DNA of 64,000 nt from Bacillota bacterium (GTDB lineage Bacteria > Bacillota > Clostridia > Lachnospirales > Lachnospiraceae), in the NCBI GenBank assembly GCA_023442465.1, contig JAEZZQ010000015.1, forward strand, positions 124,001 through 188,000, read 5' to 3'. Both the position numbers and the translations under genes were made by a program. Shown in pieces: positions 37,409 to 45,928 of this stretch (the stretch's first letter is position 1; every line of letters begins with the position of its first letter). The notes under the pieces were generated by a model. That model saw only the letters and a program-made list of their open reading frames with translations. It had not been told where the DNA came from and did not search any database.

Positions 37409-39281
37409 GCAAAGAAATAATAGGGCGCAGGCCCAAGCTATAGAGCACGCTTCCGGTCCCATGCAGGTTCTTGCGGGACCGGGAAGCGGCAAAACTTATC
37501 TTACGATCCGCCGGATTCGTCATCTGATTCGTCATCACGGGATTTCTCCCGACAAAATTCTCATTATAACTTTTACAAAAGCTGCTGCGCAGGAGATGAA
37601 GGAACGTTTTTCAGTGCTTACCGGGTATGCATATCCTGAGGTTCATTTTGGGACCTTCCATGCCGTATATTATCATATCCTGAGGCAATCGGGAAATCCG
37701 GACTTAAGACTTGCATCCGCGGCAGACAAACGTAACTATTTAACACATATTCTTAACACCATAAAAAGCGGGGAAGAAAACAATGCAGAGCTTTATGGAA
37801 GCTTGCTAAAAGCGATAAGCGCTGTTAAAAATCTTTCTGAGATTTCTCACGCCTCAGAATTCCTAACGAATCACAGTGAGGAGCTTAAGCCGCAATTTCC
37901 ATACATATATGAAGAATATTGCCGCATTATGGAAGAAGAGCACAAAATCGACTTCGACGACATGATTCTCCTGTGTGATAGACTGCTTACCTGTAATACC
38001 CAGGTTCTTACCTTCTGGCAGAACGCCTTTTCTCACATCCTGGTGGATGAATTTCAGGACATTTCCCCTTTGCAGTATCAAATTTTACGCCGTCTGTCAC
38101 TTCCTCAGAACAACCTCTTTGTAGTAGGAGACGATGATCAGTCCATTTATGGTTTTCGGGGCGCGGGACCGGATATTATGAGACAGTTTATGAACGATTA
38201 CAAAGAGGCCAAGCAGCTTACTCTGGGTATCAACTACCGGTGCACGGAGGATATTGTAGAAGCGGCGCAGATCGTCATTGCGGATAATAAGAACCGTTAT
38301 GTAAAAGAGCTTACGGCAGATAAAAAGGGACAGGGAGAAAGGAAAAAGAATGAGGCGGTAAAAATTTCTTCTTTTGCGGATAAGGAAGAGGAACACAAAT
38401 ATCTTATGGAGAAACTGAAGGAAATGCCGAGAGAGGAGTTGTCTCAAAGCGCTGTCATTTACCGTACCAATGCGGAGGCAGGAGCGTTGTCCAGAGAACT
38501 TGCAGCTTATAACATTCCCTTTTGCACAAAGGATAACATTGAGAATATTTTTGAAACGCCCATAGCGCGGGATATCTTTTCCTATCTTTCCTTTGCAGAG
38601 GCCGTTTGGGAAAAAGGGAGAAGTGAAGGAGGCGGTCAGCGGGGAGATTTTTTTCGCATTATGAATAAGCCGACCAGGTATATCCATAGACAGGCGGCGG
38701 GGGAGCCTGTGGTTACCCAAAGGCTTTTATTGGATTTTTATAATAAGAAGCCTCTTATGCAGGAAACTGTGAGGAAACTTTGGGTGGATTTAAAGATACT
38801 TTCGACGCTGAGGCCTTATCTTGCAGTGGACTATATTCGAAGGAATATGGGCTATGAGAGGTGTTTATACGACGGCAAGGAGAAGGAAAAAAGAGAAGAA
38901 ATGAAAGAACTTTTGGATGAATTGCAAAGAACGGCGGCAAGCATACACAGCCTCACAGAGTGGAGAGCATATGAACAGGAATATACACGTATGGTTCAGA
39001 AAAAAGAAAACACAGAAAAGAAACAGCGGGAAGGAATCCGGTTGCTTACCATGCACATGTCCAAAGGACTGGAATATACGAGGGTCTATCTTCCCGATAT
39101 AAAAAAGGGGGCGATACCGAGTCGAAAAGCACTTTTACCGGAGGCGGCGGAGGAGGAACGGAGGCTTCTCTATGTGGCTATGACCAGAGCGAAGGAGTAT
39201 TTGGAAATATTGTATTACGGAGAGCCATCCCCTTTTATCAGAAAATTAAAAGAGGCTCTCGAAGCAAAAGACCGATCATAA
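37401..39281 (+). CDS. UvrD/PcrA-family ATP-dependent helicase
   Basis: A 626-residue SF1A helicase. Motif Ia/I region: AGPGSGKTYLTIRRIRHLI; motif II: LVDEFQDISPLQYQI; motif III: VVGDDDQSIYGFRGA; late motifs: GIRLLTMHMSKGLEY and EERRLLYVAMTRAKEYL. It unwinds DNA 3'-5'. It is shorter than typical PcrA, lacking most of the C-terminal region. Overlap with gltX implies co-transcription. Role in repair is inferred. Confidence 0.92.
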   Translation: MPEQRNNRAQAQAIEHASGPMQVLAGPGSGKTYLTIRRIRHLIRHHGISPDKILIITFTKAAAQEMKERFSVLTGYAYPEVHFGTFHAVYYHILRQSGNPDLRLASAADKRNYLTHILNTIKSGEENNAELYGSLLKAISAVKNLSEISHASEFLTNHSEELKPQFPYIYEEYCRIMEEEHKIDFDDMILLCDRLLTCNTQVLTFWQNAFSHILVDEFQDISPLQYQILRRLSLPQNNLFVVGDDDQSIYGFRGAGPDIMRQFMNDYKEAKQLTLGINYRCTEDIVEAAQIVIADNKNRYVKELTADKKGQGERKKNEAVKISSFADKEEEHKYLMEKLKEMPREELSQSAVIYRTNAEAGALSRELAAYNIPFCTKDNIENIFETPIARDIFSYLSFAEAVWEKGRSEGGGQRGDFFRIMNKPTRYIHRQAAGEPVVTQRLLLDFYNKKPLMQETVRKLWVDLKILSTLRPYLAVDYIRRNMGYERCLYDGKEKEKREEMKELLDELQRTAASIHSLTEWRAYEQEYTRMVQKKENTEKKQREGIRLLTMHMSKGLEYTRVYLPDIKKGAIPSRKALLPEAAEEERRLLYVAMTRAKEYLEILYYGEPSPFIRKLKEALEAKDRS

Positions 39282-39352
39282 AGCCTTTGGTTAGAGAACC
39301 TTGTATTATCATTACTTCCATAAATATAATTGCTTCTATAAAAACAGAGTGG

Positions 39353-39688
39353 TTATTCTACAAATTCATCAAATTCCACATTGTCCAGATATTCGTCAAA
39401 AGCGTCGGCAACCATTTCGTATTCGTCATCGTCCTCGATATATAAAAGCTCCGGCTCGGCGTTAACGTCGTTCTTGTCTTCGAAATAGCGGTAGAACCAT
39501 ACTTCTCCGTCTGTATTTCGGCCGTTTTCATCCAGCGGCAAAAGCACGATATAATCTTTTCCCTGCGATTCCAGAATTGTCACAACTGCGCAGACAACAT
39601 GGGTACCGTCCTCCAAGTCTAGCTCAACGGTCATTTCCTCATCGTTTAATTCTTCCTCCTCTGTCTGGTTATTCAATTCTTTGTCCAT
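39353..39688 (-). CDS. DUF1292 domain protein
   Basis: A 111-residue, very acidic protein with the DUF1292 core (VELDLEDGTHVVCAVVTILE, KDYIVLLPLDENG, GEVWFYRYFED) and an acidic C-terminus. Family members are common in Firmicutes and of unknown function. GAAAGGAGTTTCT precedes the start. It is divergent from the GH13-like gene. Confidence 0.88.
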   Translation of the reverse strand: MDKELNNQTEEEELNDEEMTVELDLEDGTHVVCAVVTILESQGKDYIVLLPLDENGRNTDGEVWFYRYFEDKNDVNAEPELLYIEDDDEYEMVADAFDEYLDNVEFDEFVE

Positions 39689-39861
39689 AGAAACTCCTTT
39701 CCCTTACCGGTGGTTATTTTACTGGTCATGTTCCTATTGTACTAGCGAGTCGAACATTAATCAATAATTTTTCTCTATTTTTACACATAAAAAAAATTTT
39801 ATGGTATACTTTAGAGGCAATGCAGTAAAAATATGCGAGAAATGACTGCGGATATCAACGG

Positions 39862-41805
39862 ATGGAGGAGAACATGTATACAATCGACAACAAGACAATC
39901 GGCAGGCCATATCCGTTAGGTGTGACAATAGAGCGTAATCATACTTATTTTTCGGTGGTTATGAAGAAAGGCAAGGATTGCGGCGTCATATTATATGATA
40001 GGAAGACGAAAGAATTAAGCAGGCTTCCTTTTGATGAGCGAGGTAAGTTCGGCTCCATTTTCAGCATGGGGATCGAGAATTTGGATATCGAAAGATATGA
40101 ATATAATTTCTATGATGGAGAGTGCATTTTTACAGACCCTTATGCGAAGGTGATTTACGGGCATGAGAAGTGGGGAAAGTATGGTGACCAGATAAGAGGA
40201 GGCTTTCTTCGCAGCGACTATGACTGGGAGGGAGATGAGCCCTTAAAATACCCCTATGAAAGCAGCATTTTATATTGCCTTAATGTAAGAGCCTTTACGA
40301 AGCATAGATCCTCGGGGATAACTCATAAGGGAACCTATCGGGGAATCACAGAGAAGATTCCCCATTTGAAAGAACTCGGAATCACGGCGGTGGAACTGAT
40401 GCCTTCCTATGAGTTCGACGAAACGGAAAGCCGTAGTCTTCCTCCCGCTAAGGTATCCATGGAGGAGGCGGTAAAGAACAAGTTCGTCCCGCCGCAGGAG
40501 GGAGAGAAGAAGGAAAAGAAATATAATTGCTGGGGATATATAGAGGGCTTTTATTTTGCTCCTAAGGCTGCCTTCAGTTCTGGTGATGATGCAGTTTCGG
40601 AGTTTAAGGATATGGTAAAGGAACTGCATAGAAACGGCATCGAGGTAATTATGCAGTTTTATTTTCCGGATGCGGTAAAGCAGGGAGTGATGTTAGATGC
40701 ATTAAGATACTGGGTGCTGGAATACCATATCGACGGTATCCATCTAAAAGGAGAAAGGCTTCCGGCCCGCGGGATCGCTTCGGAACCCCTTTTTACAGAG
40801 ACCAAATTATTCTACGACCATTTTCCCTATGAAGAAATATATGGAGAGGAAGAGGTACCGGAATTCCGTAATCTGGCCTCCTATAATGATGATTATATGT
40901 ATACGGCCCGCCGTTTCCTTAAGGGGGATGACAATATGCTGGGATATTTTCTGGAGTTACAGCGTAAAAATCCTGCCCGCCACGGTGTAATAAATTATGT
41001 GACAAATTATTACGGCTTTACGCTGTCGGATATGGTCTCTTATGAGAAGAAGCACAATGAGGAAAACGGGGAGGGAGGAAGAGACGGCAATGACCACAAC
41101 TTTACATGGAATTGCGGAACGGAAGGTGTAACAAGGAAAAAAAGCATACTTAAGTTACGGGAAAGACAGATGAAGAACGTGCTTGTTATGCTTTTCACTT
41201 CCCAGGGAACGCCTCTTATATACAGCGGCGATGAATTCGGAAATACCCGGTATGGAAATAATAACCCTTATTGTCAGGACAACGATATCGGCTTTGTGAA
41301 ATGGAACAGCACCGGCCCCTGGCAGGGTATTTTTTCCTGTATGAAGGGGTTGATTGCCCTTAAGAAGGCACACCCCGTACTTCGGAATAAACAGGAACTG
41401 AAGATTCTTGATTATATCGGCTGCGGCTATCCTGATGTCTCCTATCACGGAGAGGAGGCGTGGCGTCCCGAACTCAGCGGCTACAGCCGCTACGCAGGAA
41501 TCATGTACTGCGGCTGCTATGGCAAGCAGGATAAAAAAGAGGATGACAATTTCTTTTATATCGCGTATAATATGCACTGGCTTCCTCATGATTTCGCGCT
41601 TCCCAAGCTTCCCAAGGGTATGGAATGGCAGCTTCTTGCAGATACGGGAAGGGACGGCGGGGATATGTTTTTGCCGGAGCCTTTCGTTGAAGAGGGAGAA
41701 CAGCCGGGGGTAACAGTGAAGCCGCGTACGGTTCATATTTATATTTCAAAACAGAAGAAAGGACAGAAGCCTGAAAAAAGACAATATGTGAGGACTGCGT
41801 TTTAG
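39862..41805 (+). CDS. GH13/GlgX-like protein with degenerate active site (probable pseudoenzyme)
   Basis: A 647-residue cytosolic protein with a CBM48-like N-terminus (RPYPLGVTIERNHTYFSVVM) and a GlgX/isoamylase-like barrel. Hallmarks remain (GFTLSDMVSYEKKHNEENGE; DGNDHNFTWNCGTEG; TPLIYSGDEFGNT). The catalytic positions are changed: the nucleophile Asp of FRFD is K296 in DGIHLK; the acid/base Glu region reads KLFYD (D319); the HD of region IV is Y383-Y384; the DVVxNH of region I is QFYFPD (265-270). It probably does not hydrolyse glucan; a binding or regulatory role is inferred. GATGGAGGAGAAC precedes a possible start at 39871 as well. Confidence 0.85.
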   Translation: MEENMYTIDNKTIGRPYPLGVTIERNHTYFSVVMKKGKDCGVILYDRKTKELSRLPFDERGKFGSIFSMGIENLDIERYEYNFYDGECIFTDPYAKVIYGHEKWGKYGDQIRGGFLRSDYDWEGDEPLKYPYESSILYCLNVRAFTKHRSSGITHKGTYRGITEKIPHLKELGITAVELMPSYEFDETESRSLPPAKVSMEEAVKNKFVPPQEGEKKEKKYNCWGYIEGFYFAPKAAFSSGDDAVSEFKDMVKELHRNGIEVIMQFYFPDAVKQGVMLDALRYWVLEYHIDGIHLKGERLPARGIASEPLFTETKLFYDHFPYEEIYGEEEVPEFRNLASYNDDYMYTARRFLKGDDNMLGYFLELQRKNPARHGVINYVTNYYGFTLSDMVSYEKKHNEENGEGGRDGNDHNFTWNCGTEGVTRKKSILKLRERQMKNVLVMLFTSQGTPLIYSGDEFGNTRYGNNNPYCQDNDIGFVKWNSTGPWQGIFSCMKGLIALKKAHPVLRNKQELKILDYIGCGYPDVSYHGEEAWRPELSGYSRYAGIMYCGCYGKQDKKEDDNFFYIAYNMHWLPHDFALPKLPKGMEWQLLADTGRDGGDMFLPEPFVEEGEQPGVTVKPRTVHIYISKQKKGQKPEKRQYVRTAF

Positions 41806-41838
41806 TCGGATATAAACAGCCTTTTGCAGGTGAACAAT

Positions 41839-42414
41839 ATGAAAATCTGGAAACATTTTAAAACTATTACTTATCATAAATATCTCGTGATGAAGGGCTG
41901 CTTTAAGGTAGGACTTTATTGGCAGGGACTGACACATGATCTGTCCAAATACAGTCCTGCGGAATTCTTAGTTGGTGCGAAGTACTATCAGGGTGACAGA
42001 AGCCCGAATAACGCTGAGAGAGAAGACATCGGTTATTCCAGCGCATGGCTGCATCACAAAGGAAGAAACAAGCATCATTACGAGTATTGGCTGGATTACA
42101 GCACAAAGAACATTGTCGGCGGTATGGCTCCGGCACCTATGCCGGACCGCTATATCGTGGAAATGCTTATGGACCGCATCGCTGCCTGCAAAGTGTACCG
42201 GAAAGGCAGCTATACGGATCAGGCTCCATTGGAGTATTACCTTTGGGGCAAAGACCCGGCTCCTCTTCATGAGAAGACGAAGGAGCTGCTAGAAAGGCTT
42301 TTGCATATGCTGGCAAAGGAAGGTGAGAAGAAGACCTTCTCCTATATAAAAAAAGAGGTGCTCCGCAAGCGCGGATACGTGTCGCAAGTGGAATCGCAGC
42401 AAAGAAACGGATAA
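41839..42414 (+). CDS. DUF5662 family protein
   Basis: A 191-residue soluble protein with HDLSKYSPAEFLVGAKYYQG, AWLHHKGRNKHHYEYWLDY and MPDRYIVEMLMDRIAACKVY, as in DUF5662. The many His, Asp and Glu residues (HHKGRNKHHYEYW) suggest an HD-like metal site, but no activity can be named. ATG 41839 was preferred, with AGGTGA upstream. It follows the GH13-like gene by 33 bp and may be co-transcribed with it. Confidence 0.8.
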   Translation: MKIWKHFKTITYHKYLVMKGCFKVGLYWQGLTHDLSKYSPAEFLVGAKYYQGDRSPNNAEREDIGYSSAWLHHKGRNKHHYEYWLDYSTKNIVGGMAPAPMPDRYIVEMLMDRIAACKVYRKGSYTDQAPLEYYLWGKDPAPLHEKTKELLERLLHMLAKEGEKKTFSYIKKEVLRKRGYVSQVESQQRNG

Positions 42415-42428
42415 GAAAAATAAGTAAC

Positions 42429-42469
42429 CCTTTATGAGATGTCACATAAGATAAACCATATCATAAAGG
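42429..42469 (+). promoter_or_regulatory. Inverted repeat covering the ribosome binding site of the Cys-rich gene
   Basis: CCTTTATGA (42429-42437) is an exact complement of TCATAAAGG (42461-42469). The right arm includes most of the AAAGGAG Shine-Dalgarno for the gene at 42481. Folding would hide the site, so translation may be controlled. Confidence 0.45.
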
Positions 42470-42480
42470 AGTTGAAAAAT

Positions 42481-42819
42481 ATGAATTGTCTTATTTTATT
42501 AATTTTACTTTTTTGCTGCGGCAATAATGACATGGGCTGCGGGAACAACTCGGGTTGCGGAAATAATTCAGGTTGTGGAAACAATTCAGGCTGTGGAAAC
42601 AATTCAGGCTGGGGCGGCAACTCAGGCTGTCGAAATAACAACACATGCGGATGCAGTACGCCGGATAAGGACCAAGGAACCGGTGGCCGCAGTTCAAGAC
42701 CTGAGCAAAGATGTGACAACAGACAGATGATGAATGAATCTTATGTCGATGACGGACGCAGAGACAGGGGCTTCAATTCTTTTCCTTCACCGGGAAATAC
42801 ATGTGGATATGAAGAATAA
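42481..42819 (+). CDS. Small Cys/Asn/Gly-rich repeat protein
   Basis: A 112-residue protein. It starts with a hydrophobic run (MNCLILLILLFCC), then has seven-residue-like repeats of GCGNNS (GCGNNSGCGNNSGCGNNSGC...), then a polar Arg/Asp-rich tail ending CGYEE. The hydrophobic-plus-Cys start resembles the central part of the - strand peptide at 23214-23393. Membrane association and metal or disulfide chemistry are guesses. AAAGGAG precedes the start. A terminator follows. Confidence 0.7.
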   Translation: MNCLILLILLFCCGNNDMGCGNNSGCGNNSGCGNNSGCGNNSGWGGNSGCRNNNTCGCSTPDKDQGTGGRSSRPEQRCDNRQMMNESYVDDGRRDRGFNSFPSPGNTCGYEE

Positions 42820-42843
42820 TATTGTGCAATAAAAATAAGATAA

Positions 42844-42872
42844 AAAATCCGGGGCGGTGTCTCGGATTTTTA
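42844..42872 (+). terminator. Terminator after the Cys/Asn/Gly-rich gene
   Basis: AAAATCCG pairs with CGGATTTT around GGGCGGTGTCT, ending in T-rich sequence. Confidence 0.75.
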
Positions 42873-43008
42873 TTGTATAGTCAATAAAAATAAACCACCT
42901 GCTATGCAGGTGTGTTCTCCGGTAGCTTTAGCTTCAAGTATAAAAACCTCCATGGTACAATAAATGCAGGTTCGCCAACCGCATAAATATAACCAAGGAG
43001 GTATCCAA

Positions 43009-43479
43009 ATGGATAAGAATAGTTTAGCACACACTAGATGGGAGTGTAAATATCATCTGGTCTTTGCCCCCAAATATAGAAGGCAAATAATCTATGGAAA
43101 AATCAAAGCGGATGTTGCACGGATATTAAGTGAATTGTGCAAAAGAAAAGGAATTGAGATAATAGAGGCAGAATGTTGTAAAGATCATGTACACATGTTG
43201 GTAAGAATACCACCAAAGTATAGTGTATCAGAAATTATGGGATATCTAAAAGGAAAACGTTCCCTGATGATATTCGAAAGGCATTCGAATTTAAAGTATC
43301 GGTATGGAAATCGTCATTTTTGGTGTAGAGGATATTATGTAGACACGGTGGGAAAAAATGCAAAGAAAATCGAAGAATATATAAAGACCCAACTACAAGA
43401 AGATGAGACATACGATCAAATGACATTAAAAGAGTATATAGACCCGTTTACGGGTGAGCCGGTACAAAAAGGCAAATAA
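43009..43479 (+). CDS. tnpA: IS200-type transposase TnpA (HUH/Y1)
   Basis: A 156-residue single-strand transposase. WECKYHLVFAPKYRR is the family N-terminus. The HUH pair is in CKDHVHMLVRIPP, and the catalytic Tyr lies in RGYYVDTVGKN. Length is full and no disruption is visible, so it may be active. ATG 43009 has AAGGAGG 8 bp upstream; the longer frame from 42964 runs through it. Confidence 0.95.
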   Translation: MDKNSLAHTRWECKYHLVFAPKYRRQIIYGKIKADVARILSELCKRKGIEIIEAECCKDHVHMLVRIPPKYSVSEIMGYLKGKRSLMIFERHSNLKYRYGNRHFWCRGYYVDTVGKNAKKIEEYIKTQLQEDETYDQMTLKEYIDPFTGEPVQKGK

Positions 43480-43482
43480 AAA

Positions 43483-43573
43483 GGCTCTTTAGAGCCAGCC
43501 AGAGACCGCAGTGCGGAAGGCGAACTTTTCAGAGCCTCTTTAGAGGCACGCAGGGAACGGCGACTTATAGTCG
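43483..43573 (+). repeat. Series of four short hairpins downstream of tnpA
   Basis: Four small stems with 3-4-nt loops follow the tnpA stop: GGCTC-ttta-GAGCC (43483-43496), CCGC-agt-GCGG (43506-43516), GCCTC-ttta-GAGGC (43534-43547) and CGACT-tat-AGTCG (43561-43573). The right-end hairpin comes fifth. Their role in transposition or as an RNA is unknown. Confidence 0.6.
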
Positions 43574-43700
43574 CAGAGCAAACTACCGGCTAAGCCGGTA
43601 GTCATGATTTTTTCTATAACAGGAAAGTACTCCTATGTTTAGATGCTCTACAATTATATGTTGTAAATAGGTTATAAATATGGGGAAATTGTTCCTAAAC

Positions 43701-43729
43701 TTGTCAATAAAGAAAAGTAGTTGTAAAAT
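43701..43729 (+). promoter_or_regulatory. Promoter of the regulator-kinase operon
   Basis: TTGTCA (43701-43706), 17 bp, TAAAAT (43724-43729), about 40 bp before the response regulator start. Each hexamer matches the sigma-A consensus at five of six bases. Confidence 0.6.
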
Positions 43730-43767
43730 ATTACCAGTAAATAAAAATGGGATGGCGCGGGATGCTA

Positions 43768-44466
43768 ATGATAAAAATAGGTATTTGTGACGATGAAAAA
43801 CTGATAACGGAGAGGCTGGAGAGAATGATAGGAGAATGCTTGCGGGAAATCGGGCAGGACTATGAAATATATTCATTTCTGTCGGGAAGCGAGTTGCTTG
43901 AAAAGGTCCCAGAGTTGGATGTGGTTTTTCTGGATGTCATCATGCCGGTTATGAATGGGTATGAAACCGGAAAGAAGATAAACAAGCTCAATCCGGGCTG
44001 CCGTATCATTATGGAGACAGGAGAAACCGAGCATTTCGAGGAAGCATTTAAGATAAATGCGATTTGGTATTTACGAAAGCCTTTCTATAAGGAGGATATT
44101 AAGGAAGCTTTGGTGAGGGTAATAAATTTATCCTTGGGGATGAACGGTGTCGAGGTGTATAAGGAGCGGAATAAGTGCCAGATTCTTCAAAGAAATATAA
44201 AATACGTGCGGGCGTTTAACGGCTATACGGAGTATTTTGCGGGAAACGAGATATTCAGAAAAGAAGTATCCCTAAATGGCGCAGAAAATGAATTGGATAT
44301 GCGCTTGTTTTTCAGAATCGATAAAAAATATATCGTAAATATCCTTTGGGTAGACGCATATAAAGATGAAAAAATATGGATAGACGGGAAGGAATTCATA
44401 ATTTCCCGAAGAAGAAAGAGCAGCTTTTATAAAGCATATTTACTGTATCAAGCGGAATATACATGA
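43768..44466 (+). CDS. LytTR response regulator of the peptide-toxin cluster
   Basis: A 232-residue AgrA/ComE-like regulator. The receiver domain has the acidic pair DDE (8-10), phospho-acceptor D56 in FLDVIMP and the late KPF. A LytTR DNA-binding domain follows (residues about 130-230, ISRRRKSSFYKAYLLYQ). I prefer ATG 43768 (MIKIGICDDEK), the normal receiver start; 43747 is an in-frame alternative. Its stop overlaps the kinase start by 4 bp. It probably activates the precursor and sag-like operon. Confidence 0.9.
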   Translation: MIKIGICDDEKLITERLERMIGECLREIGQDYEIYSFLSGSELLEKVPELDVVFLDVIMPVMNGYETGKKINKLNPGCRIIMETGETEHFEEAFKINAIWYLRKPFYKEDIKEALVRVINLSLGMNGVEVYKERNKCQILQRNIKYVRAFNGYTEYFAGNEIFRKEVSLNGAENELDMRLFFRIDKKYIVNILWVDAYKDEKIWIDGKEFIISRRRKSSFYKAYLLYQAEYT

Positions 44467-45797
44467 GGATAAATGAAATGAAGATATTTTGTCTGCTGTT
44501 GATTATTTTTATTACGGAACTGTTTAAGTATGGAATCTGGTTCCGCAGAATGTATTCTCTAAAAATAAAACTTTCCTGGGTAGGGGCGGCGACAGTAATT
44601 GGCTTTTCAATGCTCATATTGCTTGGGGTCGTGAATGAGAATACATTGCTATTATTGTGGTTTATTGTTTCCATGATAGTGTACATATTTGCTTTGGATT
44701 GTGCGAAAGAGGAGAAGGCGCTGAATATTTTCAGGGCTGGTTTCTTAATAATATGTATGGGAGAAATAGTGGGAGGAATGATTTCACCTTTTTCGGCAGG
44801 ACAAGATGTTACACGTGCTGAAGAAAAAGTTGTTTATTTAATTAATAATAGCATAGTAATTGTGTTAATAAGCATAGCTGCTGTAATAAAGAAAAAAGTA
44901 AAATTACCTAATAATGAAAAATGGAAAAAGATTTATAAATTTATAATATATGTTTCCGTTTTTGTGATGGGAATGGCTATTTTTCTGACTATTGCTGGAT
45001 TTCAAACTATCTCCAGATATACTTTCAATGAAAAGATTGTTTTGTTTTCAAAGGTTATATCGATTATTTCTTTTGTAAGCGTTGCATGCCTTATTTTAAT
45101 TATGAGTTATATTGATAATGAGAATAAAACCATAAAAAAATATCTCGAAACGGATGCTCTGCTTTTAGAAACACAAAGAAATTTGTATAAGGCTATGTTG
45201 GCAAAAAACGAGGAGACGAGACGGTTCCGTCACGATATACAGAGTCATCTTATATGCTTGAACGAATTGGCTCATCGCGGAGATGTTTCCAAGGTGAAGA
45301 ATTATGTATCGGGAATGGAAGGCCAGTTTCTTGAAATTAAAAATATAACTTATTCGGTTGGAAATGATGTTATTGATGCAGTACTTAATTATTATATTTC
45401 TTCGCTTGATAAAGATGTTAAGGTCAATGTGAATGGTAAATGTCCCGATAATATAAGAATAAATAGGGTAGAACTTTGTACTATCGTGTCAAATCTTATT
45501 CAGAATGCGGTTGAGGCATTGAATAAAACGAAAAACGATGAGCACTATTTGAAGATAATTGTTACCAATAGCAATAACTATATGAGATTTGAGATAATAA
45601 ACAGTGTACCGGAGGCCGATAAGGAAGAATCGTTAGTAAATGGGTTAATGGACACTACGAAAGCAGATAAGGAAAATCACGGTATCGGAATGAGAAATGT
45701 GAAGGAAACCGTAGAAAAGAATGGGGGAGTCTTTAGAATAAATGTTGGGGATTGTGAGTTTGCGGTAAAAGTGACGATACCATATGACGATAAATAA
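44463..45797 (+). CDS. AgrC-like sensor histidine kinase (GHKL)
   Basis: A 444-residue membrane kinase. About six or seven hydrophobic helices fill residues 1-215. The phospho-acceptor is H257 in RRFRHDIQSHL, then NLIQNAVEAL (N box) and HGIGMRNVKE (G box) in a GHKL ATPase domain. This architecture senses secreted peptides and signals to LytTR regulators; here the regulator gene overlaps it. The likely ligand is a peptide of this cluster, perhaps the 20-residue product of 45929-45991 or the mature toxin. Confidence 0.92.
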   Translation: MRINEMKIFCLLLIIFITELFKYGIWFRRMYSLKIKLSWVGAATVIGFSMLILLGVVNENTLLLLWFIVSMIVYIFALDCAKEEKALNIFRAGFLIICMGEIVGGMISPFSAGQDVTRAEEKVVYLINNSIVIVLISIAAVIKKKVKLPNNEKWKKIYKFIIYVSVFVMGMAIFLTIAGFQTISRYTFNEKIVLFSKVISIISFVSVACLILIMSYIDNENKTIKKYLETDALLLETQRNLYKAMLAKNEETRRFRHDIQSHLICLNELAHRGDVSKVKNYVSGMEGQFLEIKNITYSVGNDVIDAVLNYYISSLDKDVKVNVNGKCPDNIRINRVELCTIVSNLIQNAVEALNKTKNDEHYLKIIVTNSNNYMRFEIINSVPEADKEESLVNGLMDTTKADKENHGIGMRNVKETVEKNGGVFRINVGDCEFAVKVTIPYDDK

Positions 45798-45837
45798 AGT
45801 ACTCAATACAAAGATTAATAAAGCGTTTAATAAATGT

Positions 45838-45905
45838 ACCGATAGTGTAGTTATGTAGCCGTTAAATGAGAAATGGTTGAAAATGTCATACCCATATGAT
45901 ATTTT
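45838..45905 (+). promoter_or_regulatory. Candidate LytTR sites and promoter before the peptide genes
   Basis: Two LytTR-like direct repeats, ACCGATAGT (45838-45846) and GCCGTTAAA (45858-45866), start 20 bp apart, about two helical turns. A possible promoter follows: TTGAAA (45877-45882), 17 bp, TATTTT (45900-45905). Its predicted start would lie very close to the AGGAGG of the first small ORF, which is a weakness. Confidence 0.4.
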
Positions 45906-45928
45906 GTTGAAAAAGGAGGTATGATGCA

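Larger units (their letters stand above)
42890..43605 (+). mobile_element. IS200/IS605-family element (IS200 group, tnpA only)
   Basis: The element contains one gene, a Y1 transposase (43009-43479), with no tnpB. Left-end hairpin: CACCTGC-tat-GCAGGTG (42896-42912). Right-end hairpin: ACTACCGGC-taa-GCCGGTAGT (43582-43602). Subterminal hairpins without inverted terminal repeats fit IS200. The boundaries are estimates. It forms the left border of the AT-rich peptide-toxin island. Confidence 0.8.
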
